A stretch of DNA of 64,000 nucleotides. Origin: Pseudomonas sp. MWU13-2100 (GTDB lineage Bacteria > Pseudomonadota > Gammaproteobacteria > Pseudomonadales > Pseudomonadaceae). The position numbers and the translations under genes were made by a program. Shown one piece after another: positions 9,833 to 17,476 of this stretch. Location: positions 169,389 to 233,388 of the forward strand of contig NZ_JALLIX010000005.1 in assembly GCF_023242365.1 (NCBI RefSeq), read 5' to 3'. Numbering within the stretch: position 1 is the stretch's first letter; each line of letters opens with the position of its first letter. The notes below the pieces were generated by a model. It had not been told where the DNA came from. It saw only the letters and a list, made by a program, of their open reading frames with translations, and searched no databases.

Positions 9833-10807
9833 ATGATGGAAACCCAGCTTTCCAATTCTGGAAACCCGGCGCCGAAACCCGGCCAGCGAGCGCCTTTGGC
9901 CCTCAGTGGACTGGACTTCAAATTACTCAAAGTGTTCAAGGCCGTGGTCGAGGCTGGAGGCTTCAGTGCGGCTCAAAATGAACTGAATGTGGGACTTGCC
10001 GCTATCAGCAAGCAGATTTCAGACCTGGAAATCCGTATTGGCATGCGCCTGTGTACCCGAGGGCGGGAGGGCTTTTGCCTGACCGAAGAGGGCAGCCTTG
10101 TGTATCAGGCGTCAATTGATTTGTTTGCCTCGGTCGACAACTTTCGCGACCGGCTTAGTTCCGCCCAGAACGAACTGATCGGCGACCTTAGTGTGGGCGT
10201 GGTGGACAATACCATTTCAGACCTTAATTCACCCTTAGTTGCAGCGTTACGCAAAATCCATGATGAATCGCCGAAAGTAAGATTTCGCTTGCACGCGGCA
10301 CAGTTGGATGAAGTTGAGCGAGGGGTGGTAGAGGGGCGTTATATTGCGGGCATAGTACCGGTTTATCAAAAAAGAGAAGAGTTCGATTATTTCACGCTCT
10401 ATGAAGAACGCGCCGAAGCTTACTGTGCTGTCGGACACCCGCTGTTCGACTCGGACGACGTGCACAACAATGTCGAAGTGCTGCGTGAGCATCCGTTCGT
10501 CAACCATCGCTATGCCATTCATCGCGACAAACTCGACTTTGTGAACTACGACAGCTTTTCCGCCTCGGCGTCCCAGGTGGAAGCCGTGGCGATGCTGGTC
10601 CAGACCGGACGTTTCCTGGGTTTCCTGCCACAGCACTATGCCGCGCCCTTGGTGGCCAAAGGCTTATTGCGGGCGCTGATGCCGGAGCGGGTCAGCTATA
10701 ACACCCCCTTCAATCTGATCCTGCGCCACAATACGACGCGCAGCCCGCTGGTCAAGGCTTTCGCCCAAGCCCTGGGGGTAGATCTGAAAGCGCCGTTGCA
10801 GGGGTAG
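9833..10807 (+). CDS. LysR-family transcriptional regulator
   Basis: DNA-binding regulator of 324 residues. The N-terminal winged helix-turn-helix is clear (LLKVFKAVVEAGGFSAAQNE, then AAISKQISDLEIRIG, residues about 30-75), followed by a periplasmic-binding-like effector domain. The start at 9833 has GAGG about 10 bases upstream; a second ATG follows directly. It is divergent from the lyase-importer-deacetylase operon and is the obvious candidate to control it in response to the imported compound. Codon use is slightly richer in A and T than its neighbours. Confidence 0.9.
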   Translation: MMETQLSNSGNPAPKPGQRAPLALSGLDFKLLKVFKAVVEAGGFSAAQNELNVGLAAISKQISDLEIRIGMRLCTRGREGFCLTEEGSLVYQASIDLFASVDNFRDRLSSAQNELIGDLSVGVVDNTISDLNSPLVAALRKIHDESPKVRFRLHAAQLDEVERGVVEGRYIAGIVPVYQKREEFDYFTLYEERAEAYCAVGHPLFDSDDVHNNVEVLREHPFVNHRYAIHRDKLDFVNYDSFSASASQVEAVAMLVQTGRFLGFLPQHYAAPLVAKGLLRALMPERVSYNTPFNLILRHNTTRSPLVKAFAQALGVDLKAPLQG

Positions 10808-11083
10808 GGGCGGACCGAAGGCCGCGGTCCCGCCAACCCGCTTGCCCAATACCCGCTCATGGACTTCATTGTTGAGCAGCACGCTTTCAATCACCTGCCG
10901 AAAGCCGGGCTCGTTGGACAACGGGCCCTTGAGCGCCACCAGTGCATCGCGCAGTGCCATCAACTTGCTCAGCGGCGGTGCCGGGTTCGACGCGAGACCA
11001 TTGCCGGGACTTGACCCGAGCTCGCCCGGGTTGCCCGTCTTGATGATGGCCGGCGGTAATGGGTCGCAATCTTCATCGGACAT
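10664..11083 (-). CDS. Small protein of unknown function
   Basis: A frame of 139 codons from the ATG at 11083 (an upstream GTG at 11110 is in frame). I do not recognise the family. The first 90 codons, outside the LysR gene, have the strong third-position GC of real Pseudomonas genes and encode a Pro/Gly-rich N-terminus (DPLPPAIIKTGNPGELG) and an amphipathic part (ALRDALVALKG, VIESVLLNNEVHERVLGKR). The last 48 codons run antisense over the end of the LysR gene, so the true end may differ. It is on the same strand as, and 261 bases downstream of, the ABC exporter operon and might be its cargo, but this is a guess. Confidence 0.42.
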   Translation of the reverse strand: MSDEDCDPLPPAIIKTGNPGELGSSPGNGLASNPAPPLSKLMALRDALVALKGPLSNEPGFRQVIESVLLNNEVHERVLGKRVGGTAAFGPPLPLQRRFQIYPQGLGESLDQRAARRIVAQDQIEGGVIADPLRHQRPQ

Positions 11084-11343
11084 GACAGGTTCTCTACAGA
11101 ATGTGTGCACTGCGTACGGAGAACACAGGGTAAAAAGCTCGACTTTTTTAGTCTAAGGCAGGCTCGGCGGGGTGCCAGTTATGAGCGAATTTTAATAGCC
11201 GTCATATTTACGGATATATACGTAGGAGCTTTCTAGAAAACCGCTCTGCTTGTAGGTAAAGCCCTCTTGATCAGCGGGAGGGGCCGTCAGCAAATGTAGG
11301 GCGCTTTAGAATCGCCGGAGCTCGGCCAACTATCATCAGCGCG

Positions 11344-12621
11344 TCACTCCAGCAGCCGTACAAACCCTGGTTGTAAACCGAACACCTCGACGCCTTCCGG
11401 AGTCGCCTGACCGGTGGTGACCGCCACGCGCTTGACCGGCTGATCCACCGCCCCGCGGTATTCCACCACCAGTCCTCTATCGACGTGCTGGAGCGCCGCG
11501 GGCGGCAGCACGATCGCCTGCTCGTTGCGATAGGTGATAATGGTCAGCCGGGCACTCATGCCCAGCCGGACCCGCTGCAACTGCTCCTTGCTCAGTTTCG
11601 GTACCGAGAGCGTCACCGGGAACTGTGCGCTGCCGCCTGGCGCATCGCTGGGCAGCGCCAGGCTGCTGACGATGTCGACGGCACCGTCGAGGCGCACACC
11701 ATCGAAACCGTCCCCGAGGATCTCGACACTCTGGCCTTGATGCAGCTGGTTGATGTCCAGTTCCGACACCTTGCTGACGATCTTCAGCTGTTCGATATTG
11801 GCCAGGCCGAACAACACCTGGCCCTGGGTGACCCGGCTACCGTTCTGCACCGGCCCGGAACCGGTGGCTGTCGAGCCTGGCGGGCTGGTCGCCCCGGGCG
11901 CAGGCACGACAATACCGGCAAACGGTGCCAACACATTTTTTTCCGCAAGCAGGGTGCGCAAGGCTTCGTATTTGACCGTGGCATTGGTCAGCTCCATATC
12001 CGCGATCTGGCGATATTCACCCTTGCCCTGCTCGAGGGCCTGTTGCAGATCACCCTGAGCTGCCTGTAGATCCAGGCGCTGGGTTTGTAGCTGCTGTTGC
12101 AGATCATCCAACTCGCTGCGGGCGATAATGCCGCGCTGGAACAGGGTCTGGCTTTCGCGCAGCTTGCGCTCGTTGTTGCCGACGGACATTTCCGCCGCCC
12201 GGAGTGAACGTCGGGAGCGGGCCACCTGCTGGCTGTTGCTCCAGTCCTGCAACTCCTGAACGGCGCGGCGCGCCTTGAGCTGGGCGGACAAGGCGTCACG
12301 CAGCTGGATTTCCAGTAGCGCCGGGTCCATCTGCAGCAGTGTCTGCCCGGGCTCGACCCGCTGTCCCTGTTCCACCAGCACGGCGCGAACATTGCCGTCG
12401 AAGGGCGCGGTCAGGGTGATGGTCTTCTGCGGCTCGATCTTGCCCACCAGACCAATCTGATGGACCAGCGGGGCGGCCTGCACGGGTATCCACTGGCCGT
12501 TCTTCGGCTGATCGGCGGCGGGGGCGCGATAGTCGATCACCGCGGCGGCGGCCACGACCACCAGGCCCAGTGCGCCGCTTTGCAGCCAGCGTTTGCGGCG
12601 GGTCGTTCTGTCAGTAGTCAT
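11344..12621 (-). CDS. HlyD/MacA-type periplasmic adaptor of the ABC exporter
   Basis: Membrane-fusion protein of about 425 residues: an N-terminal membrane anchor at residues 11-30, a biotinyl-lipoyl half motif (TLTAPFDGNVRAVLVEQGQRVEPGQTLLQMD), a long alpha-helical hairpin with heptad-like ELQDW to LDDLQQQLQTQRLDLQ, the second lipoyl half (LAPFAGIVV) and beta-barrel domains. It bridges the inner-membrane exporter and the outer-membrane channel. The ATG at 12621 overlaps the end of the channel gene by 11 bases. It is last in the exporter operon. Confidence 0.85.
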   Translation of the reverse strand: MTTDRTTRRKRWLQSGALGLVVVAAAAVIDYRAPAADQPKNGQWIPVQAAPLVHQIGLVGKIEPQKTITLTAPFDGNVRAVLVEQGQRVEPGQTLLQMDPALLEIQLRDALSAQLKARRAVQELQDWSNSQQVARSRRSLRAAEMSVGNNERKLRESQTLFQRGIIARSELDDLQQQLQTQRLDLQAAQGDLQQALEQGKGEYRQIADMELTNATVKYEALRTLLAEKNVLAPFAGIVVPAPGATSPPGSTATGSGPVQNGSRVTQGQVLFGLANIEQLKIVSKVSELDINQLHQGQSVEILGDGFDGVRLDGAVDIVSSLALPSDAPGGSAQFPVTLSVPKLSKEQLQRVRLGMSARLTIITYRNEQAIVLPPAALQHVDRGLVVEYRGAVDQPVKRVAVTTGQATPEGVEVFGLQPGFVRLLE

Positions 12622-14101
12622 TGAGTGCAATGTCCCAGCTCTCCAGAGTCATGCCCAGGGTCAGATCCAACTGGGTCTGGGCGTTCAGATAGGCAATCAG
12701 TGCATTGAGCCGGGCGTTTTCGGCGTTACGCAGGTCGCCTTCGTAGCTCAGGACCTGGAAGTTGCTGGAGCGGCCGGCACTGAGCTTTTCCCGCTCGATA
12801 TCCAGCTTGCGCCGGGACAGGTCGACCGCGCGCTGGGCTATCTCGTATTGTCGCCAGCGAGTGCCCAGGTCGCGCACCACGTCATTGACGTTGCGCTCCA
12901 GGGCCTGCTTGGCGTCGGCGAGAATGATCTGCTGATTCTCGACATCGACGCGGGCATGCACTTCGGCCTGACGCGTACTGAGATCGCCGATGGGAATCTG
13001 CACCTGTACGCCGGCGTAGCTGTCCCAGCGGCGGCTGCCCACATTACCCATGTCATTGTCGGTGCGATCGCGAATCTGATTGGCCCCGGCGACCAGCGAC
13101 ACATCCCAACGGCCCTGGTCCTTGGCGATCACCAGGTTCAGGTCGGCCTGCTGGCTACCCAGCAAGGACGCCAGGTAATCCGGCTGCTGGACCTGGGCCA
13201 CGCGAAAGGCGTCCTGCTTGTCGATATTGATCCGGTTGGCTTCCAGCGCCTCGGTGGCGTGGATCGGCGTGGACAGGTCGAGGGCCAGCAGGCGCAACAG
13301 CGACAGGCGATTGATATCCACCTGGTTGCGGGCTTCCTCGACGCCCAGTTCCTGGGTGGCGATATCGGCTTCGGTCTGGACGATTTCGAACTCGGCCATG
13401 CGTCCCGCGGCGATCAGCGCCTTGTTCACGTCCAGCAGGGCATAAGCGCGCTTGAGCGCGTCCTGGGTAATGGTCAGTTGCTCCTGGGACCTGAGTACTT
13501 CCCGGTAGGCGGTGATGATGTCGCTGATGGTCCGCGCGACGTTGGACTTGAGGCTCAGGCGGTTGACCTGCTCGGCGATCCGCGCCACCCGCAGCGGCGC
13601 TGTGGTCACATCCCAGCCAGCGCCCCGCAGCAGCGGCTGGATGATCGCCAGGTCGAGGCCATCGCTGCGATAACGACCGGCGATATCGGCGTTGGTCAGT
13701 TGCCGGGTCCAGCCCATGCTCAGGCGCGTGCCGTACTCGCTGAGCAGGCTGGTGGTCGGCGAGAGGCTGGCATTGCGCGAGCTGTCCCGGGATCCTCGGT
13801 TCGCCTGATAGGTGCCACTGATCAGCAGCTTGGGATTGAACACATCTTCAGAAACCCGCAAGTCGAACTTCTGCGCGATCCGTTGCAGGTACGCGCTGCG
13901 GATGCCGCGGTTGTTGCGTAACCCCAGGTACACCGCGTCCCCCAGGGTCAGGTCGGTGCTTTGCTGGCTCAACAGCACACCGCGGGCCTGGTTGCTGCGC
14001 AGGCTCGGCGCCGACGGCTGGCCGACCAGATCGTCGGCGCCCAGCGCCGGGAAGCCCGACAGGCAGAGCAGCAGCGCCATCCATGGCCGGGGTCTATTCA
14101 T
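12611..14101 (-). CDS. TolC-family outer-membrane channel
   Basis: Outer-membrane efflux protein of 496 residues with a signal peptide at about residues 1-21 (ending PALGA) and the two repeated helical-barrel domains (LGLRNNRGIRSAYLQRIAQ, then the C-terminal AQTQLDLTLGMTLESW). The frame is open to 14245, but the ATG at 14101 is preferred because it is followed by a signal peptide and overlaps the permease stop by 8 bases. Unlike OpmB it has no lipobox. It serves the ABC exporter encoded around it. Confidence 0.85.
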   Translation of the reverse strand: MNRPRPWMALLLCLSGFPALGADDLVGQPSAPSLRSNQARGVLLSQQSTDLTLGDAVYLGLRNNRGIRSAYLQRIAQKFDLRVSEDVFNPKLLISGTYQANRGSRDSSRNASLSPTTSLLSEYGTRLSMGWTRQLTNADIAGRYRSDGLDLAIIQPLLRGAGWDVTTAPLRVARIAEQVNRLSLKSNVARTISDIITAYREVLRSQEQLTITQDALKRAYALLDVNKALIAAGRMAEFEIVQTEADIATQELGVEEARNQVDINRLSLLRLLALDLSTPIHATEALEANRINIDKQDAFRVAQVQQPDYLASLLGSQQADLNLVIAKDQGRWDVSLVAGANQIRDRTDNDMGNVGSRRWDSYAGVQVQIPIGDLSTRQAEVHARVDVENQQIILADAKQALERNVNDVVRDLGTRWRQYEIAQRAVDLSRRKLDIEREKLSAGRSSNFQVLSYEGDLRNAENARLNALIAYLNAQTQLDLTLGMTLESWDIALNDY

Positions 14102-15293
14102 CGCGCAGGGCCTCCACCGGTTGCAGTCGTGATGCTGAAATCGCCGGATAGAGGCCAAAAAACAGCCCCACCAGCAGGGTGCTACCGACCCCCAATGGCA
14201 GCGACAGCACCGCCAGGGAAAATTGCCAACCGGACATCCGCGCATACAGGTAGGCCGCCGTCGTGCCGAGCAGCGCGCCGGATAACGCGCCGACGGCGGT
14301 CAGGGTGAGCGCCTCGAGGAGAAACAGGTTGCGGATATCCTTGCGCCGCGCCCCCAGGGCCATGCGCACACCGATCTCCCGGCGGCGCTCGGAGACGTTC
14401 ATCAGCATCACATTCATCACTCCGACACCGCCACCGACCAGGGAGATGCCGCCGAGGGCCATCAGCAGGTAACCGAAGGTCCGGCTTTGCCGGGTCATGC
14501 CGTCGATCATCTGTTGTGGCACCTGGACCTCGACCTCGCGCGCCCTGAGAGTCTGTTTCAAGGTCCGGGTCAAGGCATCGGCGAGCTGATTGGTGTCCTG
14601 GCCGGGGGCAACCCGCACGATGAGGTTGCTGATCTGCGGGTTGCTCATGACCCGCCGCAGGCCTTCAAGGGGCAGAAACAGCGAGTCGTCGGCCTGCACC
14701 GGAATCAGGATGGCCGCCGGTTGGCTGCGGACGATACCGATCACCTGGAACAGGTAGTCGTCAATGCGGATACGCTCGCCCAGGCGCAGCGGATCGCCGG
14801 GCTTGCCCAACGCCTGGGCGATTTTGTGCCCGACCACGACATAGGTTTCGCCGTGATCGAAGTCGGAGATAAAGCGCCCTTCATCCAGTTGCAGGCGCAT
14901 GGCGCCCATCAACTGTTCAGTGCTGCCCACCAGATTGGCGTTGGTGGTGCGCCCGTGAAACACCACCGCGCTGCTGGACAGGGTAATCGGTGCAATGTAC
15001 AGCAGGCCCGGTAGCGCCTTGCTCAAAGACAGAACATCGAGGCTCGCCGGCATCGGTGTGCGCGTGTCGGCATTGCCGGGAAACTGCACCGACAGTGTGT
15101 CGGTGCCCATGTCCTTGAAGATGGCCGAGGCTTCCTGGGCCGCGTTGTGACCGATATTGAGCAGGGCGATCACCGATGAGCTGCCGATGACAATCCCCAG
15201 CAAGGCCAGGAGCGAGCGTCGCCCCAGCGTCCGCAGACTGACAAAGGCTTCGTGGAACAACTGGCTGGCACTTTGTTCGACCTGCACGCTCAT
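14094..15293 (-). CDS. MacB/FtsX-type ABC exporter permease
   Basis: 399-residue permease with the MacB architecture minus the ATPase: a first transmembrane segment near residues 28-48 (RRSLLALLGIVIGSSSVIALL), a large periplasmic domain, then three C-terminal helices with the FtsX pattern (GGVGVMNVMLMNVSERRREIGVRMALGARRKDI). In E. coli MacB the ATPase is fused to this domain; here it is a separate gene overlapping by four bases. Such exporters act as mechanotransducers moving periplasmic peptides, lipopeptides or siderophores through TolC. Confidence 0.88.
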   Translation of the reverse strand: MSVQVEQSASQLFHEAFVSLRTLGRRSLLALLGIVIGSSSVIALLNIGHNAAQEASAIFKDMGTDTLSVQFPGNADTRTPMPASLDVLSLSKALPGLLYIAPITLSSSAVVFHGRTTNANLVGSTEQLMGAMRLQLDEGRFISDFDHGETYVVVGHKIAQALGKPGDPLRLGERIRIDDYLFQVIGIVRSQPAAILIPVQADDSLFLPLEGLRRVMSNPQISNLIVRVAPGQDTNQLADALTRTLKQTLRAREVEVQVPQQMIDGMTRQSRTFGYLLMALGGISLVGGGVGVMNVMLMNVSERRREIGVRMALGARRKDIRNLFLLEALTLTAVGALSGALLGTTAAYLYARMSGWQFSLAVLSLPLGVGSTLLVGLFFGLYPAISASRLQPVEALRDE

Positions 15294-15994
15294 GCCGGGC
15301 AGGCCTCGTATACCACACCGTTGTGCACCCGGATCTGCCGCCCCAGGCGCTGGGCGATCTGCGGGTCGTGGGTGACGATGACCAGCGTGACCTGGCGGAC
15401 ATGATTGAGCTCCAGCAACAGATCCATGATTTCCCTGGCGGTGCTGCTGTCGAGGTTGCCGGTGGGTTCGTCGGCGAGGATCACCGATGGTTCGCCCACC
15501 AGTGCCCGGGCAATCGCCACCCGCTGGCGCTGGCCGCCGGAGAGGTCGGCGGGGCGATGGTGCGCGCGCTCCTCCAGGCCGACCTGTTCAAGCATGGCCA
15601 TGGCCCGCGTCAGCGATTCGCCGCGGGGGATACCACGATAACTCAAGGGCAGGGCGACATTGTCCAGGGCACTGAGGCGCGCCAGCAGGTTGAAGCTCTG
15701 GAAGACAAAACCGATCTGCTGGTTGCGAATCGCCGCCAACTGGTCGGGGCTGGCGCGGAAAATATCATGGCCGGCAAAGCGATAGTGGCCGCCGTCAGGC
15801 AGGTCGAGCAGGCCGAGGATATTGAGCAGGGTGCTTTTACCCGAGCCGGAAGCGCCGAGAATCGCGCAACTTTCACCGACCTCGATGGACAGCGAGACAT
15901 TGTCGAGAATGGTGAGGGTTTGCTCGGCGAGGCGATAACGCTTGCCGATGCCTTGCAGGGAGATGAAGCCTTCGTGAGCAATCGTGTCTGTCAT
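15290..15994 (-). CDS. MacB/LolD-type ABC exporter ATPase
   Basis: 234-residue ATPase with Walker [11 protein letters not shown]-loop [12 protein letters not shown], signature [15 protein letters not shown], Walker [14 protein letters not shown] and the switch VTHDP. It is first in the leftward exporter operon ATPase-permease-TolC-HlyD, each junction overlapping by a few bases. The order resembles exporters for peptide or lipopeptide secretion; no biosynthetic gene is seen here. Confidence 0.92.
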   Translation of the reverse strand: MTDTIAHEGFISLQGIGKRYRLAEQTLTILDNVSLSIEVGESCAILGASGSGKSTLLNILGLLDLPDGGHYRFAGHDIFRASPDQLAAIRNQQIGFVFQSFNLLARLSALDNVALPLSYRGIPRGESLTRAMAMLEQVGLEERAHHRPADLSGGQRQRVAIARALVGEPSVILADEPTGNLDSSTAREIMDLLLELNHVRQVTLVIVTHDPQIAQRLGRQIRVHNGVVYEACPA

Positions 15995-16443
15995 CGCTGA
16001 TCGCGCCGGCCGGCTCGACCTGGCAGGAACCTCCGACCCGAACGTGGTGTGGGCGCTCAGGCGGTTCTCGGGGCAGGGACGAGCACAGGGTTTATTTTAT
16101 TATTTTAAAAAATTTTTTGAATAGTAGCCGTGATCTTGGGGGGGCGCTAGCCGCCCGGTTCTTGCAAGGCCACGACATCTCAAGCTGGGTTTTGTGACAA
16201 CTGGATACAGTTTGTTGGCCAGTCGCTGCGCGCCGCACGGGTTGCGAGCGCTAGCCTTGCTCACAAGGGGGCGCCAACGGTGTCCTTTTTGAAAGCAAAT
16301 GGAATGGTTTTCAAATACCCGATAAGGACTGTCCCCGGCGTAGAGGCTTGCTTTCAAAGGTTTTCACGGGTATAAAAAATCAAATTTATTTTTAAAACGC
16401 TGTTCGTCCGAGCAGATTTTAACCCCGCAAAGGCTCCTCACAT
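15995..16443. promoter_or_regulatory. Divergent control region with an inverted repeat
   Basis: 449 non-coding bases between the exporter operon and a TetR gene. An AT-only block at about 16092-16122 stands out against the GC-rich surroundings and may hold the exporter promoter. Nearer the TetR gene, TTTGAAAGCAA at 16288-16298 recurs as its exact reverse complement at 16348-16358, and TTTTCAAA at 16308-16315 forms a second inverted match with the first arm. These are candidate regulator sites. Confidence 0.5.
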
Positions 16444-17199
16444 ATGGTCGCAAAGAAACTCAGTGCCCCGAATGTCACCAAGACCCGACTGCTGGATGCC
16501 ACGGAGGCACTGTTTATCAAATACGGCTACGACGCCGTGTTATTGCGCCAGATCACCGAACGCGCCCAGGTCAACCTGGCCGCAGTGAACTACCACTTCG
16601 GGGACAAGGATTCCCTGATGACCGCCTTGCTGATGCAGCGCCTGGGGCCACTCAACGAGCAGCGCCTGGAACTGCTGGCCAAATGCGAAGAACAGGCGGA
16701 CGGCCCGCTGGACTGCGAGACCCTGCTGGGGGTCCTGTTCGCCCCGGCCATGGGCCTGGAGCGCAGCGGCGACGGCGATGAAAGCCGCTCCTTCATTCGT
16801 TTCCTGGGGCGGGTCTACAGCGACACTTCACCCTTTATCCAAGAGTACCTCAAGGAACATTACCAGCCGGTTTTCGAACGCTTCTTCAATGCCTTCGCCC
16901 TGGCGCTGCCGGATATGCCGCGCAATGAGGTCGGGGTGCGCCTGCAGTTCGCCCTCAAGGCGATTTCCGGGGTGATTGCCGGGACCGAGCTGCGCTTCCT
17001 GATGCAGGCCATGAGCCTCGGGCGCCCGGCCACGGATGCCGAAGTCATGGCCAAGCTGATCAGCCTGGTTTCCGCGGCCATTCATGCGCCGATGCAGGAT
17101 CGTGAGGCGGAGCAGGCGCTGGAGCGTGTGCTGCAGACCCAGCGCTCGATTCGCCAACACGCTGTCCCGGTCGCGGCCAAGCTTGCCGGCAAGCAATAA
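16444..17199 (+). CDS. TetR-family transcriptional regulator
   Basis: 251-residue repressor-type regulator. The helix-turn-helix is typical (TRLLDATEALFIKYGYDAVLLRQITERAQVNLAAVNYHFGDKDSLMTALL, residues about 12-62). The C-terminal ligand domain is not recognisable to a substrate. It is divergent from the ABC exporter operon with 449 bases between, in which a TTTGAAAGCAA inverted repeat lies, so control of itself and of the exporter is plausible. Confidence 0.88.
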   Translation: MVAKKLSAPNVTKTRLLDATEALFIKYGYDAVLLRQITERAQVNLAAVNYHFGDKDSLMTALLMQRLGPLNEQRLELLAKCEEQADGPLDCETLLGVLFAPAMGLERSGDGDESRSFIRFLGRVYSDTSPFIQEYLKEHYQPVFERFFNAFALALPDMPRNEVGVRLQFALKAISGVIAGTELRFLMQAMSLGRPATDAEVMAKLISLVSAAIHAPMQDREAEQALERVLQTQRSIRQHAVPVAAKLAGKQ

Positions 17200-17232
17200 C
17201 CACTTTTGCAAACGCCGCTTCCCCCCCTGCAG

Positions 17233-17306
17233 GCGCCGGCTTGCCGGCGATGACGTCCGAATGGGCGCCGCAAGGCTCAAGGGCCTCATCGCCAGCAAGC
17301 CGGCTC
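17233..17306. repeat. REP pair, second family
   Basis: GCGCCGGCTTGCCGGCGATG at 17233-17252 and the inverted CATCGCCAGCAAGCCGGCTC at 17287-17306. The core differs from the TGTGGGAGCGG family: this one is built on GCCGGCTTGCCGGCGATG. It separates the TetR gene from the formate dehydrogenase operon. Confidence 0.75.
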
Positions 17307-17476
17307 TATAGGATTCAGTCCTCAAAACGGCCGACGATCAGGTCACATCGCACAATCGCCAATCTTGGCTAGAGTGAAGTTGACGGCAATCCTGCCGCCA
17401 CCGTGATCGTTCCAGCGCTTCATGTTCCAAAATCCCGGCAACTGACCGGGACCTCATACCTGATCGGGAGTACACG

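Noticed and set aside
8086..9981. A 631-codon open frame antisense to the lyase gene
   Set aside because: GC-rich third positions of the lyase leave the opposite strand free of stops; the sequence has no family features and the lyase is unmistakable.
12611..14245. Longer TolC frame beginning at 14245
   Set aside because: The extra 48 residues overlap the permease gene and precede a clear signal peptide at 14101.
16100..16357. 85-codon open frame on the minus strand
   Set aside because: It has no start context or family features and covers the likely operator region.
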